This document shows positions 6,911 through 7,100 of a stretch of 7,100 nt of DNA, one piece after another. Source of the DNA: Bacteriovoracaceae bacterium UBA2428 (GTDB taxonomy: Bacteria > Bdellovibrionota > UBA2428). Position 1 is the first letter of the stretch, and each line of letters begins with the position of its first letter. Under the pieces are notes generated by a model that searched no databases, was not told the origin of the DNA, and saw nothing but the letters and a program-made list of their open reading frames with translations. Position numbers and translations under genes: made by a program. The stretch spans positions 1-7,100 of the forward strand of contig DDRA01000114.1 of assembly GCA_002343545.1 (NCBI GenBank), in the 5' to 3' direction.

Positions 6911-7100
6911 AGGCCGCCCGCGGCGTCGCCCGGCTCCAAACGGTCGAGGCGACGCCAGAGCAAATGGTCCGCGAGCACGATCCACGCCATGGCTTCCAAC
7001 ACGGGCAACGCGCGCGGAACGATGCACGGATCGTGGCGCCCCCGCTTGGCGACGTCCAAGACGCTCGACGTCGGCTTGAAGGCCACGCGCAAATCCATCT
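6907..7100 (-). CDS. aroC: Chorismate synthase, C-terminal end (gene continues past the window)
   Basis: The minus-strand frame is open from the right edge to a TAG at 6909-6907, giving 63 complete codons plus the stop. It encodes the family's C-terminal signature: FKPTSS, then [20 protein letters not shown] and IVLADHLL, which match the conserved third chorismate synthase signature (RHDPC...EAM). The enzyme converts 5-enolpyruvylshikimate-3-phosphate to chorismate using reduced FMN, the last step of the shikimate pathway, in the cytoplasm. The ATG at 7098 is internal, because the full enzyme has about 350-390 residues and this is only its end. It runs toward the beta-barrel gene and overlaps its stop by 3-4 bp; no terminator is seen between them. 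It is unrelated to the envelope genes and marks the right side as core chromosome. Confidence 0.95.
   Translation of the reverse strand, partial: MDLRVAFKPTSSVLDVAKRGRHDPCIVPRALPVLEAMAWIVLADHLLWRRLDRLEPGDAAGGL

Overview
The window is GC-rich (by eye about 60-65% G+C) and densely coding. It appears to come from a Gram-negative bacterium: it encodes a type IV prepilin-like protein, an inner-membrane-anchored M23 peptidase, Sec-exported proteins and an outer-membrane barrel ending in Phe. I cannot fix the taxon. A Bdellovibrionota- or Myxococcota-like lineage would fit the large Cys-rich prepilin and the many exported proteins, but that is a low-confidence inference.

Layout. Positions 1-632 hold the 3' end of a Cys-rich protein whose start lies outside the window. 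At 736-2796 is a 686-residue prepilin-like protein with an unusually large Cys-rich ectodomain. At 2842-3858 is a membrane-anchored, coiled-coil LytM/M23 endopeptidase with a complete active site. At 3975-4370 is a small secreted four-Cys protein of unknown function, and 20 bp later (4390-5934) a complete secreted subtilase with an I9-type propeptide; the two probably form an operon. Positions 5935-6364 are a 430-bp non-coding gap rich in RNA and DNA structure: a 36-bp perfect palindrome, a 15-bp inverted repeat whose loop is a G-tract, and a terminator-like hairpin with a T6 tract. At 6365-6910 is a small outer-membrane beta-barrel. On the minus strand, 6907-7100 is the C-terminus of chorismate synthase (aroC), the only clear housekeeping gene.

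How the genes relate. The first two proteins share a recurring four-cysteine module, so they are probably related surface proteins of one pilin/adhesin-like locus. The prepilin and M23 genes lack Shine-Dalgarno sequences and share the same motif, TCCGTTAG-NN-TG, at the same distance from ATG. This fits promoters that give leaderless mRNAs. The genes at 3975 and 6365, by contrast, have strong Shine-Dalgarno sequences. The overall theme is cell-envelope and exported functions.

The strongest leads for something undescribed are the four-Cys repeat family on a prepilin, the paired leaderless promoter motif, and the structured 5935-6364 intergenic region. No CRISPR array, tRNA, rRNA, IS element or recognisable defence system is visible.
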